Shown: positions 48,636-60,121 of the stretch, piece after piece | How the letters are laid out: every line of letters begins with the position of its first letter | How positions within the stretch are numbered: the stretch's first letter is position 1 | Assembly: GCF_009730915.1 (NCBI RefSeq) | Contig: NC_052484.1 | Location: forward strand, 3,252,054-3,316,053 | Direction of reading: 5' to 3' | DNA from: Dioscorea cayenensis subsp. rotundata | Lineage: Eukaryota > Streptophyta > Magnoliopsida > Dioscoreales > Dioscoreaceae | Length of the DNA: 64,000 nucleotides | Program-made: the position numbers and the translations under genes | The notes under the pieces: generated by a model | What the model saw: only the letters and a program-made list of their open reading frames with translations | Told to the model about the DNA's origin: nothing | The model's database searches: none

Positions 48636-50649
48636 GATCACAATAGGGTTCCCTGATACTAGGGACCCTAAACACAAGTAGCATCAACAACAGTACAAAC
48701 CAAGGTTTCAAATACAACCAGAAAATACAAATACATGAACAACATATAAAGGTTAAGTCTAGCGGATCCATAAATTTTACATGCATACTATAACAAACCT
48801 AAACAAGAAGAACAGATAAATCACTCTACTACTGCACATCACAACTCTGTCCAACGTCGTAGTCTGAAAAGATAAAAGAAGGGGGAATAGTGAGTAACAG
48901 ATGTTACCCAGTGAGTGGTGTCAGCATAGATGTAACAAAGTGATAAAGTATTTCAAATAGTAATTTCACACGAATAATAACATATAAAATCAATTCCAAG
49001 TATTCAACAGATTAACAAGTAACACAAGTTTCATCAATAGTAAAGGCCAATAGCATTTTAAAAAAAAACAATGAATATAGCTCCAAAATACAAGCTGGCC
49101 TAAAACAATTCCCACGCTAATCGTGGCTGCGACTAGCTATGGGACCACCAAGGAGTTTTAAAACTTTTTTTTTAAAAAAAAATTTAAAAGGTTGTCTTTC
49201 CTTGGTGTTGGCCACTGAGATCCCCGTGTGGTGACTCCGGGTTTCTCACATAAAAGAACCCCCTGTCAATGGCTCCGCGAACCTCTTGATCAGGGTAAAC
49301 CAGAGTTAACCACGCCGCCTTCCATCAGGCCAGACCGTGGAACCCCACACTGCAGTGTCGGACTAAAGTCCGACGTCACCATCAAAACTGAATGCCACAA
49401 TATAATTCTTTCCAATTTCCTATTCAAAGAATCCATCATACAATGTTTAAACCAAAAAATGTACATCAAACCATGTTCCATTTGCATATAAATACGGAAA
49501 TATACATCAAACCATATTCCATTTGCATATAAATACGGAAATACAAGTAAACATGTTTCTTTCAAAATAAATAGGTATAAACATTCTAGGTTTAACCATT
49601 TCAAGTAAATTCGTACTCAAAATATATATCAAGTAAACCAATTTATCATCAAATTTATGTGATATAACACATGAAGAAATACTTTAGTACTCTTATTAAA
49701 TCTATGCAATTATAAATTTAACCACTCACAGAACCAGTCATCTCGTCCTGAGACGCGCTCACTGTTCGGCGAGTTCCTTCCCCTTAGAGGATGCTTTGCC
49801 ACCTAAATACAAGCAGAGAATCCAAATTCTAATGAACATAAGAATGATGGCCAAAAGAAAATGCATGAAAATACAATTATACATGTCTAATACGAAACCT
49901 TAGGGTTTTAGGGCAAGACAACGTCATTTTGGATCCAAACGATATCAGAATGGAGTAAACCTAGTTCCAATGAGTTCAGGGCAAGGAGAGCTTCAACGTA
50001 GACCAAACAAATACCAGAAAAGACTCAAAATTTTTGGTGCCACAGTAACTTCGAGGTTACTACAGTAAACTCGAACCTTATACTATGGTTTTCTCCCAAT
50101 TTACAACACTAAATCAAAAAATTCCTTCAACAACATTCTCGTACATGAATCATAAATCATTGGCTTCAATTTGAGCCTATAAATCACCAAATCCATTGAG
50201 AATTCAAAGTTTTTATACATTTCTAAAAACAAGGAAATATGAGAGAAAAAAAAACATTGGATCTAAGGCTTACTAGATTCAGGAGTAAGGGAGGAAGAAT
50301 TTTTGGTATTTGAGTTCGCCGGAAATTCTCGCCGGAAAAAAAGTTTCTTCTAAGGTTAGGGTCGGCCGAACAAGAAACAAGGAGAAAGAAATGAAGAAGG
50401 AGAAGAAGCCAAGTTGGTTTCTCTCATTCATTCTTTTTAAAAAAAAAATATATATAGGAAATAACCTAATTGCCCTCTTAATAGAAAAATTATAGAAAAT
50501 GGATCCAAATGACGGAATTGCCCCCCATTTTTCACATAAAAGCTACTATGCAAACATGCAAAATGCCACTACTGATAAATGACCATTTTATCCCTAATGA
50601 AAGCATAAAAATCTAAATAGGCCCGAGGTCTAAATCAGGATAGGGTACA
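48440..50649 (-). mobile_element. Probable 3' LTR of the minus-strand gypsy element
   Basis: It adjoins the integrase 3' end. On the minus strand it would begin TGTACCCTATCCTGATTTAG and run through a leader-like GAAACCAACTTGGCTTCTTC region to a GC-rich end near 48450. An (AAT)n tract (48584-48635) and a 39-bp direct duplication (TTCCATTTGCATATAAATAC at about 49466 and 49505) lie inside. The exact end was not established. Confidence 0.45.
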
Positions 50650-50654
50650 ACAAT

Positions 50655-52142
50655 CTACCAAAGAACTTTCTTTCTCATGAACCGTTCAGGTTCCCAAGTC
50701 AACTCCTCAATATGATCACTTCTCCAAAGAACTTTTACAACTGGCACCACCTTTCCCCGAAGTACTTTTTCTAGCCGATCAAGGATACGAACAAGCCTCA
50801 CTTCAAAAATCAAATCTTCTCGAAGTTCTACTGGAGGTGTTTCAAGTGCCTGCGACAGATCTGGTACATACTTCTTCAACAACGAAACATGGAAAACATT
50901 ATGGATCTTCTCTAACACTAGTGGTATCTGTAATCTATAAGCCACTGGTCCAATTCTTTCAAGTATCAAGAATGGCTCAATATACCGAGGATTTAACTTT
51001 CCCCTGCTACGGAATCGAATTACTCCCTTCCAAGGTGATATCTTCAGAAAAACTCTGTCACCAACTTGGAATTCTAAATCTCTTCTCTTGTTATCAGCAT
51101 AGCTCTTTTGCCGGTCTTGGGCTGCTTTTAACTTGTCTTGAATTACCTTCACTTTTTCTGTGGTTACCTCAATTAGTTCCACACTTTGTAACTTTCTTTC
51201 ACCAACTTCATTCCAACAAAGGGGTGTTCGACACTTACGGCCATATAAAGCTTCATAAGGAGCCATACCAATACTTGCATGGACGCTATTATTATAAGCA
51301 AACTCCACTAGAGGTAAGTGCTTGTCCCAACTTCCTTGGAAATCAAGAACACAAGCCCTTAGCATATCCTCAAGTGTCTGGATTGTACGCTCTGATTGGC
51401 CGTCTATCTGAGGATGGTATGCAGTACTGAATCTCAAAGTTGTCCCGAGAGCCTAATGAAACTTAGGCCAAAACTGAGATGTAAATCTCGGGTCACGATC
51501 AGACACAATTGAAACAGGTACTCCGTGGAGTTTAACAATTTCGCTTATAAATAGCTTCGCTAACCTCTCTAAAGAGTATTTAGTATGAATGGCCAGAAAA
51601 TGGGCTGATTTTGTCAAACGGTCCACAATCTTGCATTAATACACAACCAAGACCCTGTCGTGAAGCATCACTGAACACTACAAACTTTTTACCACTAGTA
51701 GGTAGAGTAAGTACTGGCGCTGAAGTCAGGCGGTTCTTCAATTCTTGGAAGCTGTTCTCACACTTCTCATCCCAAACAAACTTTACCTCCTTTCTAGTCA
51801 ACCGTGATAAAAGTGTAGTAATCTGAGAAAACCCCTCCACAAAACACCGATAATAACCCGCCAAACCAAGGAAACTTTGAACTTCAGACACACTCTTTGG
51901 TTGTTCCCAATCAATGATTGCTTCAACTTTCTTTCGATCCACACTGATTCCTTCTCCATATACCACATGTCCTAGGAAGACCACTTCATGCAACCAAAAC
52001 TCACACTTTGAGAATTTAGCATACAACTTCTCTTCTCGAAGGATTTGTAATATTGTACGCAAATGTTGCGCATGCTCTTCTTCAGTTGCTGAGTAGATCA
52101 AAATGTCATTGATAAAGACAATTACAAACTTGTCGAAATAAG
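50655..52142 (-). pseudogene. Truncated Ty3/gypsy polyprotein (RT, RNase H, integrase)
   Basis: Minus-strand order is the C-terminal half of reverse transcriptase (from 52142), the start of RNase H ([17 protein letters not shown]), then directly an integrase segment (near 51600) and the integrase C-terminus ([31 protein letters not shown], ending 50655). Three defects show it is dead: the RT active-site motif reads FINDIL where FIDDIL is expected; RNase H is cut and fused to integrase by a deletion (around 51620); and a stop interrupts integrase near 51455. The N-terminal RT, protease and gag are missing, cut off exactly where another repeat begins at 52143. Confidence 0.9.
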
Positions 52143-52560
52143 TGTGGGCTCTTTTTTTTCTCACCCGCCCTTTAAATAGAGTTTGACCGGTTAAAAAAAA
52201 TAAATGGATCACAAATCAAATTTAATTTTTTATGACTTCAAGAGATTATGGGTTCATGACTTCCATTAGGGGTAAGCCCTTAATGTTAATTACCCTGGAC
52301 ATTGTCTCAGGAACCTCCGATTAAGAAATAAGTGTGAATAAAGAAACAGGTTGTAACAAGAAATTTGAAACCATCTTGACTTGTGCCCGAACTTGTGCTT
52401 TGGACATTTTTTTTGCATTTTGGATTTGATTTGTATTTCAAGTTCTGAACTTGATTTTGACTTTCCATAAGCTTCAGCTTTACGCTTGTGAAACTTTCTT
52501 CAAGTCTTGACTTGATTGCTTTGGGTTTGATTTTTTGTATATCCATATATATGTTTTTAT
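52143..52560 (+). repeat. LTR-like repeat, copy 1
   Basis: Begins TGTGGGCTC and matches 62003-62530 in order: GACCGG, ATGGATCACAAATCAAATTT, GGGTTCATGACTTCCATTAG, TGTTAATTACCCTGGACATT and CATAAGCTTC.GCTT. The TG start suggests an LTR 5' end. Confidence 0.75.
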
Positions 52561-53484
52561 CATATCATTATATATGAGCATAACCATTGCATGTATCTCA
52601 TCACCACATTACATGCCTTGTTGCCTTATTAAATATTTTCAGTGTGGTTTATTTATCCAGAGTGATTGGATAATAAATATGAGGAGCATATAATTTATTT
52701 AAATTTGAGGGCAATATGGTGAATAGTTTGGATCAAGAGATAGGGTTAAAAGGCTGAGATTTCATCATCAAGCAATATTGTCTTAAATTCGAGGCATTAT
52801 AAATAATTCAAATTTGATCGGAGGGCTGAGATTTCATCATCAGGAAACATTGTCTTAAGTTCAAGGCAATATCATTTTAAATGTTTGATCAAGGGTTCAG
52901 ATTTCATCATCAAGCTACGTGGTTTAAGTTTGAGGCAGAGTGAATGAGGATGTCGATCAGCATCAATTTGGCTGTGATTAAAGATTCAACTGCCACGATT
53001 TTTCTTGTGGACCAAATCCTGAGGCCATGACCGTTAAATTTATTTATTTATTTTTTACTCGTTCATTGAATATAAACCCTTTATTTTCTTTTCCAATTTA
53101 ACGTAGGGGTTACATTCACTGGGGAAGACATTTTATTGCATGTCATTGTATTTTTTTTTTTTTAATGCAATCTCATTTTCTTCTTAAACATATTTGCATG
53201 TGTGTCTCTTTTATAGTGGGCCCACGTTTTATTTTTTATTTTTTTTGGGCGAATTTTTATCTTTAATTTGCACGTCATGAGCATGCTGCATGCATGCATG
53301 CTTAGCATGAGTCTCATCATTTTTTTTTTAAAATGCTACAAGGAGGAAATTAGTTTGTATATTAATATGTACGTGGCTTTGAGAGAGCTTTATTGGTTTT
53401 CATGCAATTAACCAATATTTGTACCTCCGTTATTGGTTCCATTCCTTACTTTTATTTATTTAATTTTCACTTTTTTTTGTCCTT
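52561..53484. repeat. Unassigned DNA with a ~70-bp triplicate
   Basis: GAGATTTCATCATCAAGCAA-type words with TTGTCTTAA(A/G)TTC(G/A)AGGC recur near 52756, 52826 and 52890. The rest is AT-rich with no gene. Confidence 0.55.
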
Positions 53485-53650
53485 TTTTTTTTTAAATCAC
53501 ATCAACACCATGAACAACAAAGAACAGAAGATGAGAATAATCTAAAGCATCCATTTTTTTTTAATTCTTTTTTTTTTTAATCACATCAACACCATGAACA
53601 ACAAATAACAGAAGATGATAACAATCTAAAGCATCCATTTCATCTAGAGT
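53485..53650 (-). repeat. Duplicated ~80-bp block with T-runs (possible retrocopy 3' ends)
   Basis: AATCACATCAACACCATGAAC...CTAAAGCATCCATTT occurs twice, at about 53496 and 53580, each preceded by a T-run. On the minus strand each copy ends in poly(A), as expected at the 3' end of a retrocopied transcript. Confidence 0.6.
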
Positions 53651-53776
53651 TCAGTGAAAATTCTCTTCAGGCTATGAGAAACCTAACTATCTCCTTCAGT
53701 AATCATCAAAATCACACAACAAATAGTCTACACATAAGGACCTCACATTGATGTTAAATTCATCTCCATACAAAAC

Positions 53777-54164
53777 TGTTGTTGCCATAATACAACAGTG
53801 AATTTGTAGGGGACCTCAAACTTGTAGAACTTCGAACTTGGACTTGGAGATCGAACAAAAGGAGTTGGAGTCTCTTCCTTCTTCAGATGCCAAGACCTGT
53901 AGCAGTGTGGGAAGTGTTCCCCACAAACACTCCGATGGCTAAGTCAGTAGAGAAAACACTTGTCTTCCTTTACTCCCCTCTTCCTCCCCCAAGTCCCCTT
54001 CTTACTTAAATGAGGGAGGCTATTTATAGATGTATACTTACAGTTATGTAAGTACTTTACGTGTTTGAGATCGTGGGTGCAAAGGGAGATAGTGGGTGTA
54101 ATGTGAGTAGTGGGTGTGATGTGAGATAGTGGAGTGCTACGTGGATTTGAATTAGTCCACATCA
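53777..54164 (-). repeat. 3' LTR of the retrotransposon
   Basis: 388 bp, aligned base for base with 59734-60121 apart from about seven substitutions and no indels. On the minus strand a purine-rich AGAAGTGGGGAG (about 54169-54181) lies just before its TGATGTGG start and is the likely polypurine tract. Confidence 0.95.
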
Positions 54165-54926
54165 GTTGCTCCCCACTTCTATCTTTAGGTTAGAACCTTA
54201 AAGATGGAAGTAGGTGCTTATCTGCTTAAAGCTCTCTCTATTAAACTGATAATAATATTTGAACTTATCTACAGATAAGATACAACTAATTCAAATAATT
54301 TAAATTTAAATTTATCCACATCTAGATAATACGATTGGATAAAGCTCAAATATATTTGAATTTATCTTTATTGTTAGATAAAGATTTATCTCTTGAGTTC
54401 AACTCAAATTTGAACCCTTACCTTTCGATCTCTATATAAGGAAGTCTCCACCCCTTATTTTAGAGTTGCGCAGCCTCTATTGGGTTAAAGACTTTTGGCA
54501 TCGCAGCTGAGTTAAAGTATTTTCGGCATTCTTCCCGTGACCATCGAAGGTTTACGCACTGCTTTGTCTCTCTGAAGTTTGAAGGTATTATTAAATTAAT
54601 TAATTAATTAATCGCCTTTTAACTTTCACCAACCCACAGCACTAAAAGGTATAAAATAAGTAATAAATTAATTAATAATATATGTATATATATATTAATT
54701 AACTAATAATATAATATATATATATATATATATTTTTGTCTTCCGCCAAGCTTCCGCCTTTTTTTTTATTGATTAATTAATTAATTAATTAATTATATAT
54801 ATATATATAATTGATTAATTAATTATATATATATATTTATTTATTTATTTATTTTTATTTATTTATTTATTTTTATTATTATTATTATTATTTTTTATTA
54901 TTATTTTTTTTTAGCACCACCTTGTC
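54165..54926. repeat. AT-rich simple-repeat leader of the antisense ORF
   Basis: 54170-54590 is ordinary internal sequence. 54590-54915 is a patchwork of (TTAA)n, (TA)n, (TTTA)n and (TTA)n directly before the ATG at 54927. Confidence 0.8.
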
Positions 54927-57320
54927 ATGGCTCGAACGAAGCAAACTAGTAGACCTATTACATCTTTTGGACCTCAGTCTCACTTCGTGATAGGCGCCTG
55001 TCTTCCTACCTCTCTTAATGAAGGTGATGTTCAAGGTTTTCGAGGGGCTAAGTACTCGATTCCTTCCGATTGGAGAATTAGTCTCCCCGGTGATCCTAGT
55101 TGTCCTTTTTTTGTTTTCGCCCTGGTATGTCCTTTTGCCATTCATGCGGCGTTGCTTTGACATGGGCATTCGTTTTCCTATGCCTTCCTTAATCATGGAA
55201 TTCTTGAAGCTGAACAAGCTATCTCCCGCTCGACTTCATCCAAATTCTTGGAGGTTTCTTATAGGCTTTCATATCTTTTTGTTTTTATAAGTGGGCTTAG
55301 GGTCTCGATCGATCTTTTTCATCTCTTTTTTTCGAGCTTCAACCTTGTAAGGATAAGTCCGGTCGTCATGTCCTTCATGGGACTTCTTCTTTCCTTATTG
55401 ATGATCTCCTTCCTATAAAGAACTACGAAGACAGATGGGTTCTTGTTTACCCCCAAAAGGTTCTTGGAAAGGTCCTTACCAATGGTGTTGGAGCAGAAGG
55501 GGGTATCAAAAAAAACCTTACGCCCCACTCGGAGAGAAATTTGCTCACGAGATTCATGTCATTGAGCGTTCCCTGCCATAATATCGATGACACTTATGAC
55601 CCCTTCTAATTTAAGGGCAGCGAGGGTGGGGCGTTCTTGCACCTTCTCTTCGTTGTCCTCTTATTCTTCTTCCCATCTTTCATCCTCTCATGCTCGATGA
55701 TACTGAGCAAAGAGACTAATTCGAGCTATGGTGATTTTAGAAATATATTTGACTATGACCTTCATCATATGTTTTCATGCTCTTATTTAATTTAATTTTT
55801 TTTTTTAGATATGGTCTCCAAAAACTCTGCATTTGCTGCTCTCCAAACGGGTCAACGAAAGCGTGCTCGACACAATGAGACCTCGAAACTTTCTCAACCC
55901 GGATCTTCTCGGGGTTCTTACGTTAGGTGCATCTCCTCCTCCAAAAAGATTGAAGTCTCCTACGTCCAAAGGTGCTAACCTTGTCGATTACGACGTTGTT
56001 AAGGCTTCCTCAAGGGTTCCGACCCTAATCCCGATCGTTTGCCCAAGGTTTGAACCTTGATGTTTTCAAGGGTTCTAACCTTGACACTTGCAAGGGTTCT
56101 AACCCTCCAATTAAAGGCAATAATGACGCTTCAAAGGGTTCTAACCCCTTACTATCATCTGCAAACCTTGTGGTTTCGCGTCGTGAAAAGAAGGGAGCTG
56201 CGTTACGATTCACTTTTTAGTCATGTCGATCTCACTTTTTCCACCCATGGAACCACCTCAGGTAATTCATTGAGTATATAAAGATCATGCTGATCTTAGG
56301 AGTACTCTGAAAAGGGAACCTTTTAGGTTTTATCCTGGTTTAGTTGATACAGATAGTATTACTCGACCTGGCGTGGCTTCTAGGTTGATATATTCTTCCA
56401 TTCTTCCACGAGATGAGGAATGCTATTTTGCCGATATCTTTGGGACGAGTATAGATGTTCTTTGAGCGTCTTTTTGGTTGAGGTAATTATCTCTTTTTGT
56501 TTTACCTTTTTCCCTCACGTATAACTTAATTTGACGTCTTTTTCTTTATTGATGATAGGCTGCTCAACGTTCTTCTTTGGCGTTTGGGTTGATGAGGTCC
56601 TTGAATCAATGCGTAGAAAGATTCAATATTCATCGGAAGAAGTTGCGGTTGATTTGTTGAGGACCTTGAAAACACAACAAGGAGATTACCACCCATCTTC
56701 AAACTTGAGCGGAACTTGCTAGTTTGAGAGGGTATGCATCCAAATGTTCCACCTTGAATGATGAGAACAAGAGACTCGGAGATAAGGTTTCATCTTTATG
56801 TTCGACTATCACTTCTCTTGAGAAATATTTAGCTTCTGAATGACAAGCTACTTCTGCGTTGAAGGATGAGATATCTTCTCTTTGTCAGGCGTTCGACGCT
56901 GAGCGACAATCTATCTGTGCTACTGCTGTCCGAGAATAGCTTGAGTCTTTAAATTGTTATCAAAGGAAATGTGCAGTCGGTCTTACCTTCAGCAAGACTG
57001 GCTTTTATCTTGCGCGAGAGTTTCTTGAGAAGGAACATGGCCGTGCTTACCCTGAGTTAGTCTTTTCAAAGACTAGTTCCATTGTTGAGCCTTTACCTTG
57101 GAGGAGCTTTGATCCCACTGAGGAGGATGTTACTATCAGTTTAAACTCCAGCCTTCACGATGACTTAGACGATCTTATTGGCCCTTGGGAGTTTTTTGGA
57201 AAAAATGGTGTCTCCTCCGAAAGTCATGATGATGAGATCTCAGCTTTGCAAGGTTTGGATGAGGAGCAGGTTTTTGATGAGATGCCTTCCCACGAGCCAC
57301 TGTACATCCCTGCTCCATGA
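54927..57320 (+). pseudogene. Antisense extra ORF of the retrotransposon, frameshifted (Transposase_28-like)
   Basis: Runs opposite to gag. It starts MARTKQTSRPITSFG and continues frame-broken through FRGAKYSIPSDWRIS. It then enters the 'putative gypsy-type transposon' domain found in plant extra ORFs (GIRFPMPSLIMEFLKLNKLS, PARLHPNSWRFLIGFHIF at about 55161-55290; SIDLFHLFFELQPCKDKSGR and RWVLVYPQKVLGK to about 55470). A repeat-rich linker (about 55830-56200) with KGSN-like units follows. The tail is coiled-coil-like and acidic and ends at 57318-57320 (EEQVFDEMPSHEPLYIPAP). Frame changes (for example near 55156 and 55285) and stops make it non-functional as read. Its role in related elements is unknown. 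Confidence 0.7.
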
Positions 57321-57499
57321 TAATGTAATGATTATTTATAGTTTCCTTATTTAGGACTTAGTGATGACATGTGAACTTTCAATAAAAGTGATTATTTATA
57401 GTTTTCTTTCATAATATTTTGTCATTACTTCAACTAACTCTTAGCTCGATATCATATGTGTGTAAAATATTTGTTATCGACTTCCTTTTCCAAGAATAA

Positions 57500-58320
57500 A
57501 TTGACCTTTCTTGCTCATCTCTTCCCATATAAAAGATCACGCTCTTAAGATGTGTGCTTTCATTTCCCCGTAGGATGAAAGTTTAAGGTGCGAACCGTTC
57601 ATCTCTTCCTTTATAGAAAATCAGGTTCTTAAGATGTGTACTTTCATTCCCCTGTAGAATGAAAGTTTAAAGTGCGAACCGTTCATCTCTTCCTTTATAG
57701 AAGATCAGGCTCTTAAGATGTGTACTTTCATTCCCCCGTAGAATGAAAGTTTAAGGTGTGAACCGTTCATCTCTTCCTTTATAAAAGATCAGGCTCTTAA
57801 GATGCGTGCTTTCATTCCCCCGTAGAATGAAAGTTTAAGGTGCGAACCGTTCATCTCTTCCTTTATAGAAGATCAGGTTCTTAAGATGTGTACTTTCATT
57901 CCCTCGTGAAATGAAAGTTTAAGGTGTGAACCGTTCATCTCTTCCTTTATAGAAGATCAGGCTCTTAAGATGCGTGTTTTCATTCCCCCGTAGAATGAAA
58001 GTTTAAAGGTGCGAACTGTTCATCTCTTCCTTTATAGAAGATCGGGGTTCTTAAGATGTGTACTTTCATTCCCCGTGGAATGAAAGTTTAAAGGTGCTGA
58101 ACCGTTCATCTCTTCCTTTATAGAAGATCGAGGTTCTTAAGATGTGTACTTTCATTCCCCGTAGAATGAAAGTTTAAAGGTGCTGAACCGTTCATCTCTT
58201 CCATTATAGAAGATCAGGTTCTTAAGATGTGTGCTTTCATTCCCCCGTAGAATGAAAGTTTAAGGTGCGAACCGTTCATCTCTTCCTTTATAGAAGATCA
58301 GGTTCTCTGCATCTATCAGT
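57500..58320 (-). repeat. ~85-bp tandem array, about ten hairpin units
   Basis: CATCTCTTCCTTTATAGAAG-type unit starts recur near 57514, 57600, 57684, 57769, 57854, 57940, 58021, 58107, 58193 and 58277. Each unit holds CTTTCATTC ... GAATGAAAG, a perfect 9-bp inverted repeat with a 6-8-base loop (CCCCGTA-like). It lies between the 3' ends of the convergent gag and antisense ORF. Confidence 0.92.
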
Positions 58321-59688
58321 TGAGTGTCCATGGGTTTTGTGAAACCTGCAGTATGAGTCTGTAAATTTGCCCATTGTCTTGTTTGCCTTAGGAGGAAAGG
58401 TAAGGAGCCCAGATCCTTCTATACTTGCTAGGATGGTAGAGCGTGGTTGGCTTAATGGTGTGAAGTTCTCAAATTTGAGTTTTTGGAACTTATGCGTGTT
58501 TATTTCCCCTTCCAGTCTTTCTCCCTTCATCGTTCGTTTCATCTCTATCTTTTTCTTTTCTTATCTCTGTTTCCGAGCATTGATGTGCCTCATAACATCT
58601 TCGAAAGGATAAACTTATTAGTTCAGTGAGCGGATCTCCAAGAGTGAGGGGTTGATCTAGGGAAAGGGATTTTTTGAAAATCTCTTGACCTTGTCCCTGA
58701 AGCATTCCCCGAGGGCGGCCACTGTGGCTTGAAGATCCTGTACTTCTAAGGTAGCGGCACGAAATCTTTTAACATAGTCTTTCAGGCTCTCTTTCTCTTC
58801 TTGTTTAATGGTTAGAAGATACGAAGCGTCCTTCTTTCTCCTAGCATTAATGAGGAACCCATCTATAAATTCCTTCCTCAACTGATTGAAGTTTGAAATT
58901 GATCCTTCCTTCAGATTATTAAACCATATGCGTGCATGCTCTCGTTAAAAGTAAGCGAAATGCTCGCACATGATTGCGTCCTCCCATCCATGGAGAAGCA
59001 TCAACGCCTCATAGTTTTTGCATATGGTCATAAGGGTCCCCTTCCCGAATAAGTTGTTAGCTGTGGCATCTTGAACTTTTTGGGTAGTGGCTTTACCATG
59101 ATTTCTTTGACGAAAGGTACCTTACTTCTGCGTGGTGTTTCCTCGGTGAGGAACCGACTTCTTACATTCTAGTACATGTTCAATCATCTTTTTTTAGATC
59201 AGTTTGTCTCCTTTATGCTAAAGGTAGATTCCTCCGCATCTCTCTCAAAGCGCTCTTGATTCTCCTTTGTAGGTGCTTTCTACCACCTCTTGGATTTTTA
59301 CGTGTTTTTTCACCCTTTAGTGGAAGTTCAACCCTCTCTTGGTTATGAGGACGCGGATCACCTTGCTCTTGTTGTTCCATAGCTTGCTTTCCCTTATGAT
59401 AGAGGTTGGATGGGAGTGTTGCTTGAGGTAGAGCTTGTTGGACAAAGTGCATTAAATCATCCAACTTTTACTGTTATTTTTCATCGAACTTCTTTTTTAA
59501 GCGCTTCATATTCGCTTAAAGGGAATCGTTGGCATTGTATCTTTTGATGGCTCAGGTGGAACTTCTAATTGTTCTTGAAGGTTGACACTTTGAGGAATCA
59601 TTTCATCTTGAGTTGTAGCCATTTGAGGCGTGATGTCCGGGACTTCTTTGGTGGCATTAGCGTGGGCGAAGAGACTATCTGAAGGCAA
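58288..59688 (-). pseudogene. Broken gag gene of the retrotransposon
   Basis: From the N-terminus at about 59622 (MATTQDEMIPQSVNLQEQLE), through a basic Gln/Lys-rich region (59464-59213), to the gag domain (LRKEFIDGFLINARRKKDAS, KQEEKESLKDYVKRF; 58881-58657). It ends with a zinc-knuckle-like YCRFHKTHGHSTDRC near 58300. The reading changes frame between these pieces and contains stops. The gag domain and the CRFH..HGH..D.C motif are typical of plant Ty3/gypsy Tat-type elements. No pol follows. Confidence 0.8.
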
Positions 59689-59710
59689 GCTTGTGTGATG
59701 GCCTTTTGAT

Positions 59711-59732
59711 CGATCCCCACAGACGGCGCCAA
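59711..59732 (-). other. Primer-binding-site-like sequence
   Basis: On the minus strand, two bases after the LTR, it reads TGGCGCCGTCTGTGGGGATC. The TGGCGCC start is complementary to a tRNA 3' end such as tRNA-Asp. The match to any particular tRNA beyond the first bases is partial. Confidence 0.75.
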
Positions 59733-59733
59733 C

Positions 59734-60121
59734 TGTTGTTGCCAGAATACAACAGTGAATTTGTAGGGGACCTCAAACTTGTAGAACTTCGAACTTGGAC
59801 TTGGAGATCGAACAAAAGGAGTTGGAGTCTCTTCCTTCTTCAGATGCCAAGACCTGTAACAGTGTGGAAAGTGTTCCCCACAAACACTCCGATGGCTAAG
59901 TCAGTAGAGAAAACACTTGTCGTCCTTTGCTCCCCTCTTCCTCCCCCAAGTCCCCTTCTTACTTAAATGAGGGAGGCTATTTATAGATATATACTTACAG
60001 TTATGTAAGTACTTTACGTGTTCGAGATCGTGGGTGCAAAGGGAGATAGTGGGTGTAATGTGAGTAGTGGGTGTGATGTGAGATAGTGGAGTGCTACGTG
60101 GATTTGAATTAGTCCACATCA
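59734..60121 (-). repeat. 5' LTR of the retrotransposon
   Basis: 388 bp, starting TGTTGTTGCC and ending CCACATCA on the plus strand. It adjoins the primer-binding-type site, which marks it as the 5' LTR in the minus-strand orientation. A TATTTATAGATATATAC stretch near 59980 could be its TATA region. Confidence 0.95.

Larger units (their letters stand above)
53777..60121 (-). mobile_element. Non-autonomous Tat/Retand-like LTR retrotransposon (6345 bp)
   Basis: Complete unit with LTRs at 53777-54164 and 59734-60121 (both 388 bp, TG...CA) and the 5-bp target duplication AAAAC at 53772-53776 and 60122-60126. A primer-binding-type sequence beside the right LTR and a polypurine tract beside the left LTR set the minus orientation. 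By eye the LTRs differ at about seven positions, so insertion is recent. The element has a broken gag but no protease, reverse transcriptase or integrase. An antisense extra ORF and a tandem hairpin array take their place. Extra antisense ORFs near the 3' LTR are known for Tat-lineage gypsy elements; the lineage assignment is inferred. Confidence 0.93.

Noticed and set aside
57500..58320. Regular repeat array that superficially resembles a CRISPR array
   Set aside because: Units are contiguous ~85-bp tandem repeats without unique spacers, inside a plant LTR retrotransposon, with no cas genes.
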